DNA from: Natribaculum breve
GTDB taxonomy: Archaea > Halobacteriota > Halobacteria > Halobacteriales > Natrialbaceae
Direction of reading: 5' to 3'
DNA: 64,000 nt
Assembly (NCBI RefSeq): GCF_023008585.1
Contig: NZ_CP095390.1
Coordinates: 2,294,001 to 2,358,000, forward strand
In this document: piece after piece, positions 54,126 to 63,080 of the stretch
Layout: each line of letters starts with the position of its first letter
How positions within the stretch are numbered: the stretch's first letter is position 1
Notes under the pieces: generated by a model
Databases searched by the model: none
What the model was told of the DNA's origin: nothing
Seen by the model: only the letters and a program-made list of their open reading frames with translations
Program-made: the position numbers and the translations under genes

Positions 54126-54434
54126 ATGAGCGAGACGACCGACCCGCAGATCACGTTCTACCGACTGCAGGGCTGTCCGTTCTGCGAACGCGTCGCCCGC
54201 CTGCTCGAGGAGTACGACCTCTCCTACCGGTCGCGGTTCGTCGAACCGTTGCACTCGCGACGGAACGTCGTCAAACGCGTCGCCGGCGTCCGGACCGTCC
54301 CCGTCGTCGTCGACGACCGAACCGGCGTCACGATGGCCGAGAGCGAGAACATCGCCGAGTACCTGGAGGCGACCTACGGAGACGGGACCACGTCTGACGC
54401 CGACGTCGCCGCCGCGGACGGAGGTGAGCACTGA
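54126..54434 (+). CDS. Glutaredoxin-like/GST N-terminal-fold protein
   Basis: 102 residues. The CPFC active site (Cys17, Cys20) sits in FYRLQGCPFCERV. TVPVVVDD gives the cis-Pro loop, and MAESENIAEYLEA resembles the C-terminal substrate motif of glutaredoxin/GST N-domains. It reduces disulfides or protein thiols. Its TGA overlaps the ATG of the next gene by one base, so the two are translated as a pair. Confidence 0.87.
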   Translation: MSETTDPQITFYRLQGCPFCERVARLLEEYDLSYRSRFVEPLHSRRNVVKRVAGVRTVPVVVDDRTGVTMAESENIAEYLEATYGDGTTSDADVAAADGGEH

Positions 54435-54940
54435 TGGAGTTCGACGTCGTCGACCTCGGCCCGGCGGACCACCCCGAACCCGGCGACGAGGCACCCGACT
54501 TCACCCGGCCGCTGGTCACCGACGAGTTCTGGGAAGATCGCTCGCTCTCGGAACTCACCGCCGACGGTCGCGTCGTCCTCGTGTTCACGCCGATGGACGG
54601 CACGTTTCTGGCACAGTACACCTGGGACGAACTGCGCGATCGCGGCTGGGACGAGTACGACGCGACCGTCGTCGGCGTCACGATCTCGACGCCGTACGTC
54701 CACTCCCGGTTCATCGACGACCGCGACCTCCCGTTCGCGCTCTTTGCCGATCCGACCAACGCGGTCGCCGAGGCGTACGGCATCGCCCACGACCTGGACG
54801 ACATGACCGGCGTGAGCGAACCTCGACTCGCGATCTTCGTCGTCGACGAGGAGCGCGTCGTCGAAGACGCCTGGGTGACCACCGAGTGGCCCGAGTTCCT
54901 CGAGTACGACGAGATCGAGGCGACGCTCGAGTCGGCCTGA
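54434..54940 (+). CDS. Peroxiredoxin-fold protein lacking cysteines
   Basis: 168 residues. The AhpC/TSA fold is plain: APDFTRPLVTDEFWEDRSL, VVLVFTPMDGT, VVGVTISTPYVHSRF, LPFALFADPTNAVAEAYGI. But the peroxidatic motif P-x3-T-x2-C reads PMDGTFLA (53-60), with Ala60 in place of Cys, and the protein has no cysteine at all. It cannot act as a thiol peroxidase. It is coupled to the glutaredoxin-like gene upstream, perhaps as a partner or scaffold. The coding evidence is strong. Confidence 0.85.
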   Translation: MEFDVVDLGPADHPEPGDEAPDFTRPLVTDEFWEDRSLSELTADGRVVLVFTPMDGTFLAQYTWDELRDRGWDEYDATVVGVTISTPYVHSRFIDDRDLPFALFADPTNAVAEAYGIAHDLDDMTGVSEPRLAIFVVDEERVVEDAWVTTEWPEFLEYDEIEATLESA

Positions 54941-55000
54941 TCGTCCCCCTGGATTCGAGACGCGGTACGTTTTTGCCCGCCACCGCCCGACTTGCGACTG

Positions 55001-55627
55001 ATGGAAACACTCGCGCGTGCGGCGGACGCGATCCGGGCCGGCGAACTGGTCGTCTACCCCACGGAGACCGTCTACGGACTCGGCGCCGACGCCACGACCC
55101 CCGACGCAGTCGAGCGCGTCTTCGACGCGAAAGGACGGGACCGCTCGAAGCCGATCTCGCTCGCAGTGCCGTCGGTCCCGGCGGCACTCGAGTACGTCCG
55201 TGCGACCGACCGCGAACGACAGTTCATGGCGACGTTCCTCCCCGGCCCCGTCACGGTGCTCTGTCGTCGCCGCGACGCCGTCCCGTCCGTGCTCACCGCC
55301 GGCCGCGACCGGGTCGGCGTCCGGGTCCCCGACCACCAGCTCGCGCTCATGCTGCTCGAGCGTGCCGGGACGCCGATTACGGCCACGAGCGCGAACGTGA
55401 GCGGCCGGGAGAGCGCGCGAACCGTCGACGACCTCGACCCCGAGATCGTCGAACGGGCGGCCGTCGTCGTCGAGGACGTCGACGACCTGCCTGCGTTGCC
55501 CCGACAGCCACAACTGGGCGACCAGGCGGCCGTCCCCGAGAGCACCGTCGTCGACGTCTCGAGCGGCGAGATCCACCGCCGGGGGGCGATGGCCGACGAG
55601 ATCGAACGCTGGCTCGAAGAGCACTGA
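55001..55627 (+). CDS. Threonylcarbamoyl-AMP synthase (Sua5/YrdC)
   Basis: 208 residues. It makes threonylcarbamoyl-AMP for the t6A modification of tRNAs. The motifs are PTETVYGLGADAT near the N-terminus, AKGRDRSKPISLAV, the FLPGPVTVLC strand, and ITATSANVSGRE. The length is that of the single-domain YrdC type rather than the longer Sua5. The ATG at 55001 begins METLARAADAIRAGE. Confidence 0.93.
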   Translation: METLARAADAIRAGELVVYPTETVYGLGADATTPDAVERVFDAKGRDRSKPISLAVPSVPAALEYVRATDRERQFMATFLPGPVTVLCRRRDAVPSVLTAGRDRVGVRVPDHQLALMLLERAGTPITATSANVSGRESARTVDDLDPEIVERAAVVVEDVDDLPALPRQPQLGDQAAVPESTVVDVSSGEIHRRGAMADEIERWLEEH

Positions 55628-55658
55628 CACTGCCAGTCTCGGTTTCGGCGGCTGGCCG

Positions 55659-56333
55659 TCAGCCGAACCCGAGCAGCGACCGCAGCGTTCGCGTCCGCAC
55701 GCCACACGTTTCGGCGTACGCACAGGACTCGCACTTCGAGCGGTTTCGCACGCGCGGCGGCGGTCCGTCGAGGCTCCTGACGGTTCGAAGCGCGCGGCGA
55801 TACGACGCCTTTCGTCGCGTCGTGAGGTCGATTCGCCGAATGACTCCGTAGGCCGGGTACTCGACGATGGCGGTCTCGACTGCCGTCTCGCGCTCCCACG
55901 CCAGGGCCTTCGCCGCCGCGACGGCGTGGACCGAGTGGGGTTCCCAGACGCCACGCGCCGGCGGTCGTCCCGGCGAGAGCAGCGACGGCTCGAGCGGGTC
56001 GGCGAGCACCTTGTGGACGACGCCGCGACAGTGCCGTCCAGTCGCCAGCAGGTCCCGCACTTCTGGCTCGCACAGCGTCGCCCAGCGACCTCGTGACTCG
56101 AGTCGGTCGCGGGCCGTCTCGAGGCGCTCGCGGTAGGTCGCCGGATCGACGGCGATCGGTTCGGCTGCGAGGGCGGAGTCGGCCGACTCGAGGAGGTCGT
56201 CGTACCGGAACGCGAGGTCGCGGACGGCGTCGACGGCGGGTGGTCCACCGCGGTCGTCGTCCTGGCGGGCGTAGTAGAGCTTTCGGGGACAGTACGCCGC
56301 CGTCCGGAGGTCGCTGAAGGAGACGTGCGTCAC
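55659..56333 (-). CDS. Cas4-like PD-(D/E)XK nuclease, solitary
   Basis: 224 residues. The N-terminal SFSDLRTAAYCPRKLYYAR has Cys15. The C-terminal RSKCESCAYAETCG supplies Cys201, Cys204 and Cys210; the four are the usual 4Fe-4S ligands of Cas4. The nuclease core is in AVETAIVEYPAYGVIRRIDL and nearby residues, but I cannot assign all catalytic residues with confidence. No cas genes or CRISPR array are in the window, so it is probably a stand-alone DNA-repair-type Cas4. Confidence 0.8.
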   Translation of the reverse strand: MTHVSFSDLRTAAYCPRKLYYARQDDDRGGPPAVDAVRDLAFRYDDLLESADSALAAEPIAVDPATYRERLETARDRLESRGRWATLCEPEVRDLLATGRHCRGVVHKVLADPLEPSLLSPGRPPARGVWEPHSVHAVAAAKALAWERETAVETAIVEYPAYGVIRRIDLTTRRKASYRRALRTVRSLDGPPPRVRNRSKCESCAYAETCGVRTRTLRSLLGFG

Positions 56334-56451
56334 GAGGGTGTCTGGCCTCGCCTTCCGATAAAAACCCTCACAACGCCGATCGTACGGTCGTTCCGGCGCA
56401 CTGGCGACCCGTCGTGGGGGTACATCGAGGGATCAGGTCCGATCGGCAGTA

Positions 56452-57039
56452 TCAGAACGAGACGTCGGTTTCCATCCCCTCGGTCGCGTCCTCGAGTCCG
56501 TCCTCGCGGACGTCTCTCGCGATCTGCGTCGAGAGGTCGGCGTCGGCGAGGACGCTGTCGAACTCGTCGCGGTACCTGTCGTTTGCCGCTCGCGACTCGT
56601 CTTTCGCCGCGGCGACGCGACGGTATCGGCGGATCGTTCCCTCGTCGACGCCGTACTCCGCGGCGAGCGTGGCGTCGTCTTCGTCGCGCTCGCGGATCGC
56701 GACCAGGTCGACCTCGTCGGCGTCGTCGTCACTCACGAGGTGAAGCGCCATTCGGGCCTCGAAGACGGCCTCCTCGTCGACGCCGAGTTCGTCGGCGATC
56801 TCGCCGTCGTCGCGTCCCTCGTAGAACCGCTTTGCGACGACGACCAGCTCGTCGTCCTCGAGCGGCGTCTCGAACTCGTACCGTTCGCGCATTCTCGCGA
56901 CGACGCTCTCGAGTCGCTCGTCGACGGTCCGTTCGTCTTTCTCGAGCGAGCCGCGGGTGTCCTCCTGGGATTCGGTGACGGTGTCCTCGTCGGCGACGCT
57001 GGTGAAGATGTCTCGGAGTTCCTCGGTTTTCTCGTTCAT
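56452..57039 (-). CDS. Conserved acidic helical protein (conditioned-medium-induced type)
   Basis: 195 residues, rich in Asp and Glu and predicted helical throughout, with two HTH-like units (GRDDGEIADELGVDEEAVFEAR and DATLAAEYGVDEGTIRRYRR) that look like tandem homeodomain-like DNA-binding helices. I think this is the family annotated as conditioned medium-induced protein 4 in halophiles. No function is established to my knowledge. ATG at 57039. Confidence 0.72.
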   Translation of the reverse strand: MNEKTEELRDIFTSVADEDTVTESQEDTRGSLEKDERTVDERLESVVARMRERYEFETPLEDDELVVVAKRFYEGRDDGEIADELGVDEEAVFEARMALHLVSDDDADEVDLVAIRERDEDDATLAAEYGVDEGTIRRYRRVAAAKDESRAANDRYRDEFDSVLADADLSTQIARDVREDGLEDATEGMETDVSF

Positions 57040-57258
57040 GGATGGACACTGGCGACGGGCGGCTATTTAAGCCTGTTGCCAGATAGCGTCGGGAAACGCT
57101 CGCGGACCCGCCGACGAACCCGGGATAGCCGACGGCAGCCACCGCGTGCGATCGCCGTTATAAACTCACAACTTCGACACGATTCCCGACGGACGGCACC
57201 GGGGTACACCTGGATCGTTGTGACAAGAGTTAAGTCGCCTCACTCCGGGTCATAGTAC

Positions 57259-59421
57259 ATGATAGGTGTCGCACAGACAGGGGAGACGCCGACTCGTGAG
57301 ACCTTCTGGGGTCTCGGCGGCGTCGAGGAGATACTGTTTTACTATCTCGCCGCGGTCGCCATCGTCGTCTTCCTCTACGGTGTCTATACACGTTTCGCAC
57401 GATACGCCGACGGCGACGACGACTGGTTCGACCGACTCGACGACTTCGGCACCCGGGTCCTTACGGCGACGAAGATCGTCCTCTCGAACGAGAAGCAGTT
57501 CAACCGCGACCTCTACGGCGGGTTGATGCACTCGTTTATCCTCTGGGGCTTTCTCACCCTGCTGATGGCGACGACGATCCTGGCGTTCGACATGGACGTC
57601 TGGACCAAGGCGCTCGGCCAGGACTCTTTTTTCGTCGGTGACTTCTACCTGGGCTACCAGTTCGCCGTCGACGCGATGGGACTGCTGTTCGTGATCGGCG
57701 TCGGGATGGCGCTCTACCGTCGCTACTGGGTCCAGAACGACCGTCTCTGGGGACGCCACACCTCCAGCGAGGACGCCCTCTTCGTCTGGACGCTCTTCTT
57801 GCTGGGCGTCGGCGGCTTCCTCCTCGAGGGACTGCGCATCCTCGGGAACGACTACCCCGAGTTCGAGACGGTCAGCTTCGTCGGCTGGGGGATCGCGATG
57901 GCCCTCGAGGCGGCGGGGGTCACGACCGAAGCCGCCGCGACGCTACACCGGTGGGCGTGGTGGTCGCACTCGCTTCTCGCGTTGTTTTTCGTCGCGTGGA
58001 TTCCCTACGCCAAGCCGTTCCACATGCTCTCGTCGTTCGCGAACGTCGTCACGCGCGACGAGAAGGCGGGCGCGCGTCTCCCCGGCGTCCCGTCGGACCT
58101 CGACGCCACGAACGCCGAGTCCATCGCTGATTTCACCTGGAAGGAACTGCTCGACCAGGACGCCTGTACCAAGTGCGGTCGCTGTTCGTCGGTCTGTCCC
58201 GCGAAGGCGTCGGATCGGCCGCTCGATCCCCGCGACGTCATCCTCGACCTGAAGAGCTACCGGGAGTCGCTCGACGCCGGCGGCGAGGAACAGCCGATCG
58301 TCGCCGACGGCGGCACGTCGGTCATCGACAGCGAGACGATGGAGTCGTGTATGGCCTGTATGGCCTGCATGGACGCCTGCCCCGTCGAGATCGAACACCT
58401 CAAATCGTTCACCCGGCTCAACCGCCAGCTCACGGACCAGGGTGACATCTCGCCGAACATGCAGGACGTCTTCCAGAACGTCATGCAAAACGGCAACACC
58501 TTCGGCGACGCCCCGCGCAACCGCGCCGACTGGGTCGACGACCTCGACTTTGACCTCGCGGACGCCCGCGAGGAAGAAGTCGAGTACCTCTGGTACGTCG
58601 GCGACTACCCGAGCTACGACGAGCGCAACAAGAAGGTCGCCCGCTCGCTGGCGACGATCTTCCAGGAGGCCGACGTCAGCTTCGGCATCCTCTTCGAGGA
58701 CGAGAAGTACGACGGCAACGACATCCGCCGCGTCGGCGAGGAGTTCCTCTACCTCGAACTCGCCGGCCACCACGTCGAATCCTTCGAGGCCTGCGAGTTC
58801 GACAAGATCGTCTGTACGGACCCCCACTCCTACAACACCTTCAAGAACGAGTACCCGGAGGTCGACTTCGAGGAGTTCGCCGACGACCCGATGATGCCCT
58901 TCGAGTACGACGAGTACTGGAACGAAGACGGCGAGGTCGACGTGCTCCACTGGACCCAGGCCGTCGAGGAACTCGTCGCCGAGGGCAAACTCGCGCTCTC
59001 GGGTACGGAACTCGACTACACCGTCACCTACCACGACCCCTGCCATCTGGGCCGGTACAACGACGAGTACGAGGCACCTCGCGAACTCATCCGGGCGACG
59101 GGCTGTGAACTCGACGAGATGCCGCGCAATCGCGCCGATTCGTTCTGCTGTGGCGGCGGCGGCGGCGGCCTCTGGATGGACTTCGACGAAGATCCCAAAC
59201 CCAGCGAGGAACGGCTCCGGGAGGCCCTCGAGGACACCGACGCCGGCGCGGCCGTCGAGAAGTTCGTCGTCGCCTGCCCGATGTGCATGACGATGTACGA
59301 GGACGGCCGCAAGACCGGCGGCTTCGAAGACGACATCGAGATCGTCGACGTCGCCGAACTCATCGTCGAGGCGATCGACGCGAAAGAGCGGGCCGGACTC
59401 GAGGCCGAGGCGACGGCCTAG
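57259..59421 (+). CDS. Membrane HdrD/GlpC-like Fe-S oxidoreductase
   Basis: 720 residues. Residues about 20-270 form five or so membrane helices with histidines (LMHSFILWGF, HRWAWWSHSLL) typical of b-type cytochrome subunits. Two 4Fe-4S clusters follow in CTKCGRCSSVCPAK and CMACMACMDACPVE. The C-terminal half has the CCG-type domains of heterodisulfide reductases (KIVCTDPHSYNTFKN; DPCHLGRYN...FCCGGGGGG; CPMCMTMYEDG). It likely moves electrons between a quinone and a cytoplasmic carrier. No electron-transfer flavoprotein or acyl-CoA dehydrogenase gene is adjacent. Confidence 0.9.
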   Translation: MIGVAQTGETPTRETFWGLGGVEEILFYYLAAVAIVVFLYGVYTRFARYADGDDDWFDRLDDFGTRVLTATKIVLSNEKQFNRDLYGGLMHSFILWGFLTLLMATTILAFDMDVWTKALGQDSFFVGDFYLGYQFAVDAMGLLFVIGVGMALYRRYWVQNDRLWGRHTSSEDALFVWTLFLLGVGGFLLEGLRILGNDYPEFETVSFVGWGIAMALEAAGVTTEAAATLHRWAWWSHSLLALFFVAWIPYAKPFHMLSSFANVVTRDEKAGARLPGVPSDLDATNAESIADFTWKELLDQDACTKCGRCSSVCPAKASDRPLDPRDVILDLKSYRESLDAGGEEQPIVADGGTSVIDSETMESCMACMACMDACPVEIEHLKSFTRLNRQLTDQGDISPNMQDVFQNVMQNGNTFGDAPRNRADWVDDLDFDLADAREEEVEYLWYVGDYPSYDERNKKVARSLATIFQEADVSFGILFEDEKYDGNDIRRVGEEFLYLELAGHHVESFEACEFDKIVCTDPHSYNTFKNEYPEVDFEEFADDPMMPFEYDEYWNEDGEVDVLHWTQAVEELVAEGKLALSGTELDYTVTYHDPCHLGRYNDEYEAPRELIRATGCELDEMPRNRADSFCCGGGGGGLWMDFDEDPKPSEERLREALEDTDAGAAVEKFVVACPMCMTMYEDGRKTGGFEDDIEIVDVAELIVEAIDAKERAGLEAEATA

Positions 59422-60012
59422 ACGGACGCGGGATCGACGCGGTCGACGATCCCGTCGAAGCCGTCGTCGAAGCTGAGGACGGCGTCGACGTCGTAATCCT
59501 CGACGAGGGCGACTGTGTTCGCGTCGGTAAAACTGAGTGACTGATCGTCGTATCGCTGGAAAGTTTCGATCGTTCTCTCGAAAACCGGTTCCGTCACGTG
59601 TAGCAGATCAAATACTTCTGGAAACGGATCGACGCCGCGGATTCGATCCCCGACGCGTTTGGCGGCTTCGAAGCGCCCGGTTCGCCCACGAACGAGCGTT
59701 ACACGAAATCGAGGAGAAAGCCCACGACTTCAGTCCTGTCTCTTACCCACACGTTGCGCTACCAGTCTGCGAGCGATCCATCGGAGAGTGGCGATCGAGA
59801 TACCAGTGTTCAGCGCCTTTCGCCGGATGAAATCCGTAATTGTGGATCCGAACGCAGTCGACTCGAGTACTACGCTCCGTACCGAGCGCCGATCTCGTCT
59901 CTCTTCCTGTGGGTCTCAGCTCGTGCTCGCCCGCCTCGAGTGCGGTATCGTGCCGGGGGGTGTCCCGATCGTGATGGGCATAGAAGATCCCTGTGTCGAC
60001 GAAAAGACTCAT
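59418..60012 (-). pseudogene. PIN-domain toxin, interrupted by an insertion
   Basis: The ATG at 60012 begins MSLFVDTGIFYAHHDRDTPRHDTALEAG, a PIN ribonuclease N-terminus with the first catalytic Asp. After about 30-50 codons the frame runs on without homology. A second reading frame, in a different phase, ending in TAG at 59418-59420, gives the rest: VTLVRGRTGRFEAAKRVGDR, FDLLHVTEPVFERTI and SLSFTDANTVALVEDYDVDA, with the last catalytic Asp. The segment between (about 59703-59860) is extra. The antitoxin gene overlaps the start by four bases. The toxin is therefore almost certainly inactive. Confidence 0.75.
59703..59860. mobile_element. About 158-bp insertion in the PIN gene, possibly an IS200/IS605-type end
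   Basis: The extra DNA that splits the PIN gene. It is less GC-rich and contains AAAGCCCACGACTTCAGTC (59717-59735), which reminds me of the hairpin-prone ends of haloarchaeal IS1341/IS200-IS605 elements. No transposase reading frame and no clear duplication at the ends are present. Boundaries are approximate. Confidence 0.35.
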
Positions 60013-60233
60013 TCGATTTCGGGGCCGTACAGCACCTCGTCTATCTCCTCTTCGTCGACGGGATTGCCCGAGGCGACCGTTCCCGAGAGAAATCGCTCGA
60101 TTTCCTCGTCGGTGAGGCCGTCCCACTCCTCCCGAAACGAGTCGATGAAGTCGGATCTAAACTCGTAGGCGGTATCGACCAGCCGCTCGAGACGGTCCTT
60201 GGTTCGTTCGTCCATCTTCACCGACGTCGCCAT
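60009..60233 (-). CDS. Antitoxin, shortened relative to its family
   Basis: 74 residues: MATSVKMDERTKDRLERL at the start resembles the ribbon-helix-helix antitoxins of haloarchaeal VapB-like pairs, and DEEIERFLSGTVASGNPVDE near the end is the usual C-terminal toxin-binding part. The middle segment of about 20 residues that usually completes the DNA-binding helices is missing, judging from memory of the family. Its stop overlaps the toxin ATG (ATGA). With the toxin broken it is probably an orphan. Confidence 0.68.
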   Translation of the reverse strand: MATSVKMDERTKDRLERLVDTAYEFRSDFIDSFREEWDGLTDEEIERFLSGTVASGNPVDEEEIDEVLYGPEIE

Positions 60234-60250
60234 ATCTACACGTTGCGATC

Positions 60251-60272
60251 GTAGAAGTGTAACTATTTCTAC
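60251..60272. promoter_or_regulatory. Inverted repeat upstream of the antitoxin gene
   Basis: GTAGAA (60251-60256) and TTCTAC (60267-60272) form a dyad 18 bases before the antitoxin ATG. A wider imperfect pair TACAC...GTGTA overlaps it on the left. Antitoxins of this fold usually repress their own promoter, so this could be the operator. Confidence 0.45.
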
Positions 60273-60355
60273 GAGCAGGCTCGTGCCACCAGCCAGGGCT
60301 GATCGCACACTCGCTCATCAACAGCTACACGTATTCCGAACGTGTCAGAGATACT

Positions 60356-61942
60356 GTGTCACCAGTAGCGACCCCACCGATCCTCGAGGAGACCCGGCTG
60401 TCGTCCGGTCGCCTCGAGACGCTCGCCGATCGCGTCGAGACGACGGGCGGGCGCGAGTCGATCCCCGTCCGTGCGCCAGCCGTCGACGAGGCGATCGGGG
60501 AGATTCCCGCCTGCACCGCGACGGACGTCGAGGCCGCCGTCGCACGCGCTCGCGATGCACAGTCGAACTGGGCGAACGGAGACGTCGAGGACCGCGCGGC
60601 GGTTCTCGAGCGCTTCGGCGACCTCGTCTTCGAGCACCGTGAGACGCTTCTCGATCTAGTTCAACTCGAGACGGGCAAGGCCCGGGGCCACGCCGTCGAG
60701 GAGGTGCTCGACGTGCCACTGACCTGTTCGTACTACGCCGACGTCGGCCCCGGACAGCTCGCCGAGGAGCGACGGCGGGGCGCGATCCCGTTCGCGACGG
60801 ACGCCCGCGTGAGTTACGACCCGGTGGGCGTCGTCGGGATCGTCTCGCCGTGGAACTACCCGCTGACGCTCGCGATGACCGACGCGATCCCGGCCCTGCT
60901 GGCGGGCAACGCCGTCGTCTGCAAACCCGACGCGAAGACGCCGTTCGTCGCGCTCGCGCTCGCCGACCTGCTCGAGAAAGCCGGCCTCCCGGCGGGCGTC
61001 CTCGAGGTCGTCACCGGCGAGGGGCCGGTCGTCGGGCCGGCGCTGATCGACCGGGTCGACTACGTCGCGTTCACCGGTAGCACCGAGACCGGTCGAACCG
61101 TCGCCGAACGCGCGGGACGGAACCTGATCGACTGCTCGCTCGAACTCGGCGGGAAGAATCCGATGGTCGTCCTCGCGGACGCCGACGTCGAGACGGCCGC
61201 CCGCGGGGCGATCCAGGGCGCGTTCACCAACGCCGGCCAGCTCTGTCTGGCTCCCGAGCGGATCTACGTCGACGAGTCCCGGTACGACGAGTTCCTGGAC
61301 GCGTTCGTCGGCGCGACTCGCTCGCTGTCGCTCGGCCTCGCGTTCGACTACGGCCCCGACGTCGGCTCGCTGATCAACGGCGACCAGCTCGAGCGGGTCG
61401 AGTCCCACGTCGAGGACGCCGTCGCCGACGGCGCGTCGGTCCTCTCGGGCGGTCGCCACCGTCCCGACGTCGGTCCGTTCGTCTACGAGCCGACGATCCT
61501 GACCGGCGTCGACCCCGGTTCGCGGGTCGCCTGCGAGGAGACGTTCGGTCCCGTCGTCTCCGTGACGCCCGTCCCCGACGCCGAGGCGGCGATCGAGGCG
61601 GCCAACGACTCCCCGTACGGCCTGAACGCGAGCGTCTGGACCGCCGACCGCGAGCGCGGCCGCGAGGTCGCCCGCGAGATAGACTGCGGGACCGTCTGCG
61701 TCAACGACGCCTACACGGCGGGCTGGGCGGCCGTCGACGCACCGATGGGCGGATTCGGCGACTCCGGGCTCGGTCGCCGCCACGGTCCCGAGGGGCTCCG
61801 TCGCTACCTCGAGGCGCGGACGGTCGCCACCTCGAGGGTCGGTCCGCTCGCGCCGCCGCGGGGGGTCCCGACCTCGTGGTTCGTCCGCGGGTTGACAGCG
61901 CTGACTCGCGTGCAGCGTCGCCTCCAGGGGTGGCTGCGGTGA
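60356..61942 (+). CDS. NAD(P)-dependent aldehyde dehydrogenase (succinate-semialdehyde type)
   Basis: 528 residues. SPWNYPLTLAMTD for cofactor binding, FTGSTETGRTVAERAG, the Glu in ELGGKNPMVVL and the catalytic Cys in GQLCLAPERIY are all present. The closest guess is the succinate-semialdehyde/aldehyde branch. Substrate is unknown. The start is a GTG at 60356. It shares an operon with the SDR gene, which begins with a GTG overlapping its stop (GTGA). Confidence 0.9.
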   Translation: MSPVATPPILEETRLSSGRLETLADRVETTGGRESIPVRAPAVDEAIGEIPACTATDVEAAVARARDAQSNWANGDVEDRAAVLERFGDLVFEHRETLLDLVQLETGKARGHAVEEVLDVPLTCSYYADVGPGQLAEERRRGAIPFATDARVSYDPVGVVGIVSPWNYPLTLAMTDAIPALLAGNAVVCKPDAKTPFVALALADLLEKAGLPAGVLEVVTGEGPVVGPALIDRVDYVAFTGSTETGRTVAERAGRNLIDCSLELGGKNPMVVLADADVETAARGAIQGAFTNAGQLCLAPERIYVDESRYDEFLDAFVGATRSLSLGLAFDYGPDVGSLINGDQLERVESHVEDAVADGASVLSGGRHRPDVGPFVYEPTILTGVDPGSRVACEETFGPVVSVTPVPDAEAAIEAANDSPYGLNASVWTADRERGREVAREIDCGTVCVNDAYTAGWAAVDAPMGGFGDSGLGRRHGPEGLRRYLEARTVATSRVGPLAPPRGVPTSWFVRGLTALTRVQRRLQGWLR

Positions 61943-63018
61943 GTTCGACCGAGCCGACGATCCTGCTCACCGGCTTTCCCGGCTTTCTCGGCTCCGCGCT
62001 GCTCGGGCGGCTGCTCGCCCGCGGCGACGGCCCGGTCGCCTGTCTGGTCCAGCCGACGTATCGCGAACTCGCCGAGCGGCGGGCGGCCGAAATCGCCGGT
62101 CCCGACGACGACCGGATCCGGCTGTACGAGGGGGACGTTACGGAACCCAACCTCGGACTCGACGGGTTCGCCGACCTCGAGTCCGTCCGCGAACTCTACC
62201 ACCTCGCGGCGGTCTACGACCTGGCCGTCGACCCCGCCGTCGGCGAGGCGGTCAACGTCCGGGGGACCGAGCACGTCCTCGACGTCGCCGACGACCTCGC
62301 CGTCGAACGCTTCCAGTACGTCAGCACGTGCTACGTCAGCGGGCGCTACGACGGCGTGTTCACCGAGGACCACTTGCGGGAGGGCCAGTCGTTCAACAAC
62401 GCCTACGAGGAGACGAAGTATCGGGCGGAGGCCGCAGTCCAGGAGCGGATGGCCGACGGGCTGCCCGCGACGATCTACCGGCCCGCGATCGTCGTCGGCG
62501 ACAGCGAGACCGGCGAGACTGACAAGTACGACGGGCCGTACTACCTGCTTCGCTTGCTACTCGCCCAGCCGTCGCGGCTCGCGCTCTCCGTTACCCTCCC
62601 CGGCTCGGGCGACGCGGAACTGAACGTCGTCCCGCGTGACTTCGTCGTCGACGCCATCGCCTACCTGAGCGGCCTCGAGTCGTCCGTCGGCGAGGTCTAC
62701 CAGCTGTGTGATCCCGCGCCGCTTTCGGTCCCGCGGTTCGTCGACGCCCTCGCCGAGGCCGCAGGTCGGCGGACCGTCCCGGTGCCGACGCCGAAGCCGC
62801 TCGCTCGGCGGGCGATGGAACGACTCGCCGATCGCGGCCTGCCCGCCGAACCCGCCACGATCGACTACCTCGATCATCCCACGCGGTACGCCTGCCCGAA
62901 CGCGCAGCGGGCACTCGCCGGAAGCGGCCTCGAGTGTCCCCCGTTCGAGTCGTACGTCGACCGACTCGCCGCGTTCGTCCGCGAGCACCCCGAGGTCGGC
63001 GACGAGGCGATGGTCTGA
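61939..63018 (+). CDS. Extended SDR/thioester-reductase-like NAD(P)-binding protein
   Basis: 359 residues. The Rossmann motif TGFPGFLGSALLGRLL is at about residues 10-25, the catalytic YxxxK appears as YEETKYRAE, and VSTCYVSGR supplies the Ser/Thr. The arrangement resembles the reductase domains that act on carrier-bound acyl groups. Combined with the aldehyde dehydrogenase in front, it could reduce or oxidise the same fatty or branched aldehyde; this is inference. Confidence 0.85.
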   Translation: MSSTEPTILLTGFPGFLGSALLGRLLARGDGPVACLVQPTYRELAERRAAEIAGPDDDRIRLYEGDVTEPNLGLDGFADLESVRELYHLAAVYDLAVDPAVGEAVNVRGTEHVLDVADDLAVERFQYVSTCYVSGRYDGVFTEDHLREGQSFNNAYEETKYRAEAAVQERMADGLPATIYRPAIVVGDSETGETDKYDGPYYLLRLLLAQPSRLALSVTLPGSGDAELNVVPRDFVVDAIAYLSGLESSVGEVYQLCDPAPLSVPRFVDALAEAAGRRTVPVPTPKPLARRAMERLADRGLPAEPATIDYLDHPTRYACPNAQRALAGSGLECPPFESYVDRLAAFVREHPEVGDEAMV

Positions 63019-63080
63019 TCGACGAACCGGGTCGAACGCTCGAGCGAGGCGTTTTTGCGCCCGCCGCCGAACAGTCGGGT

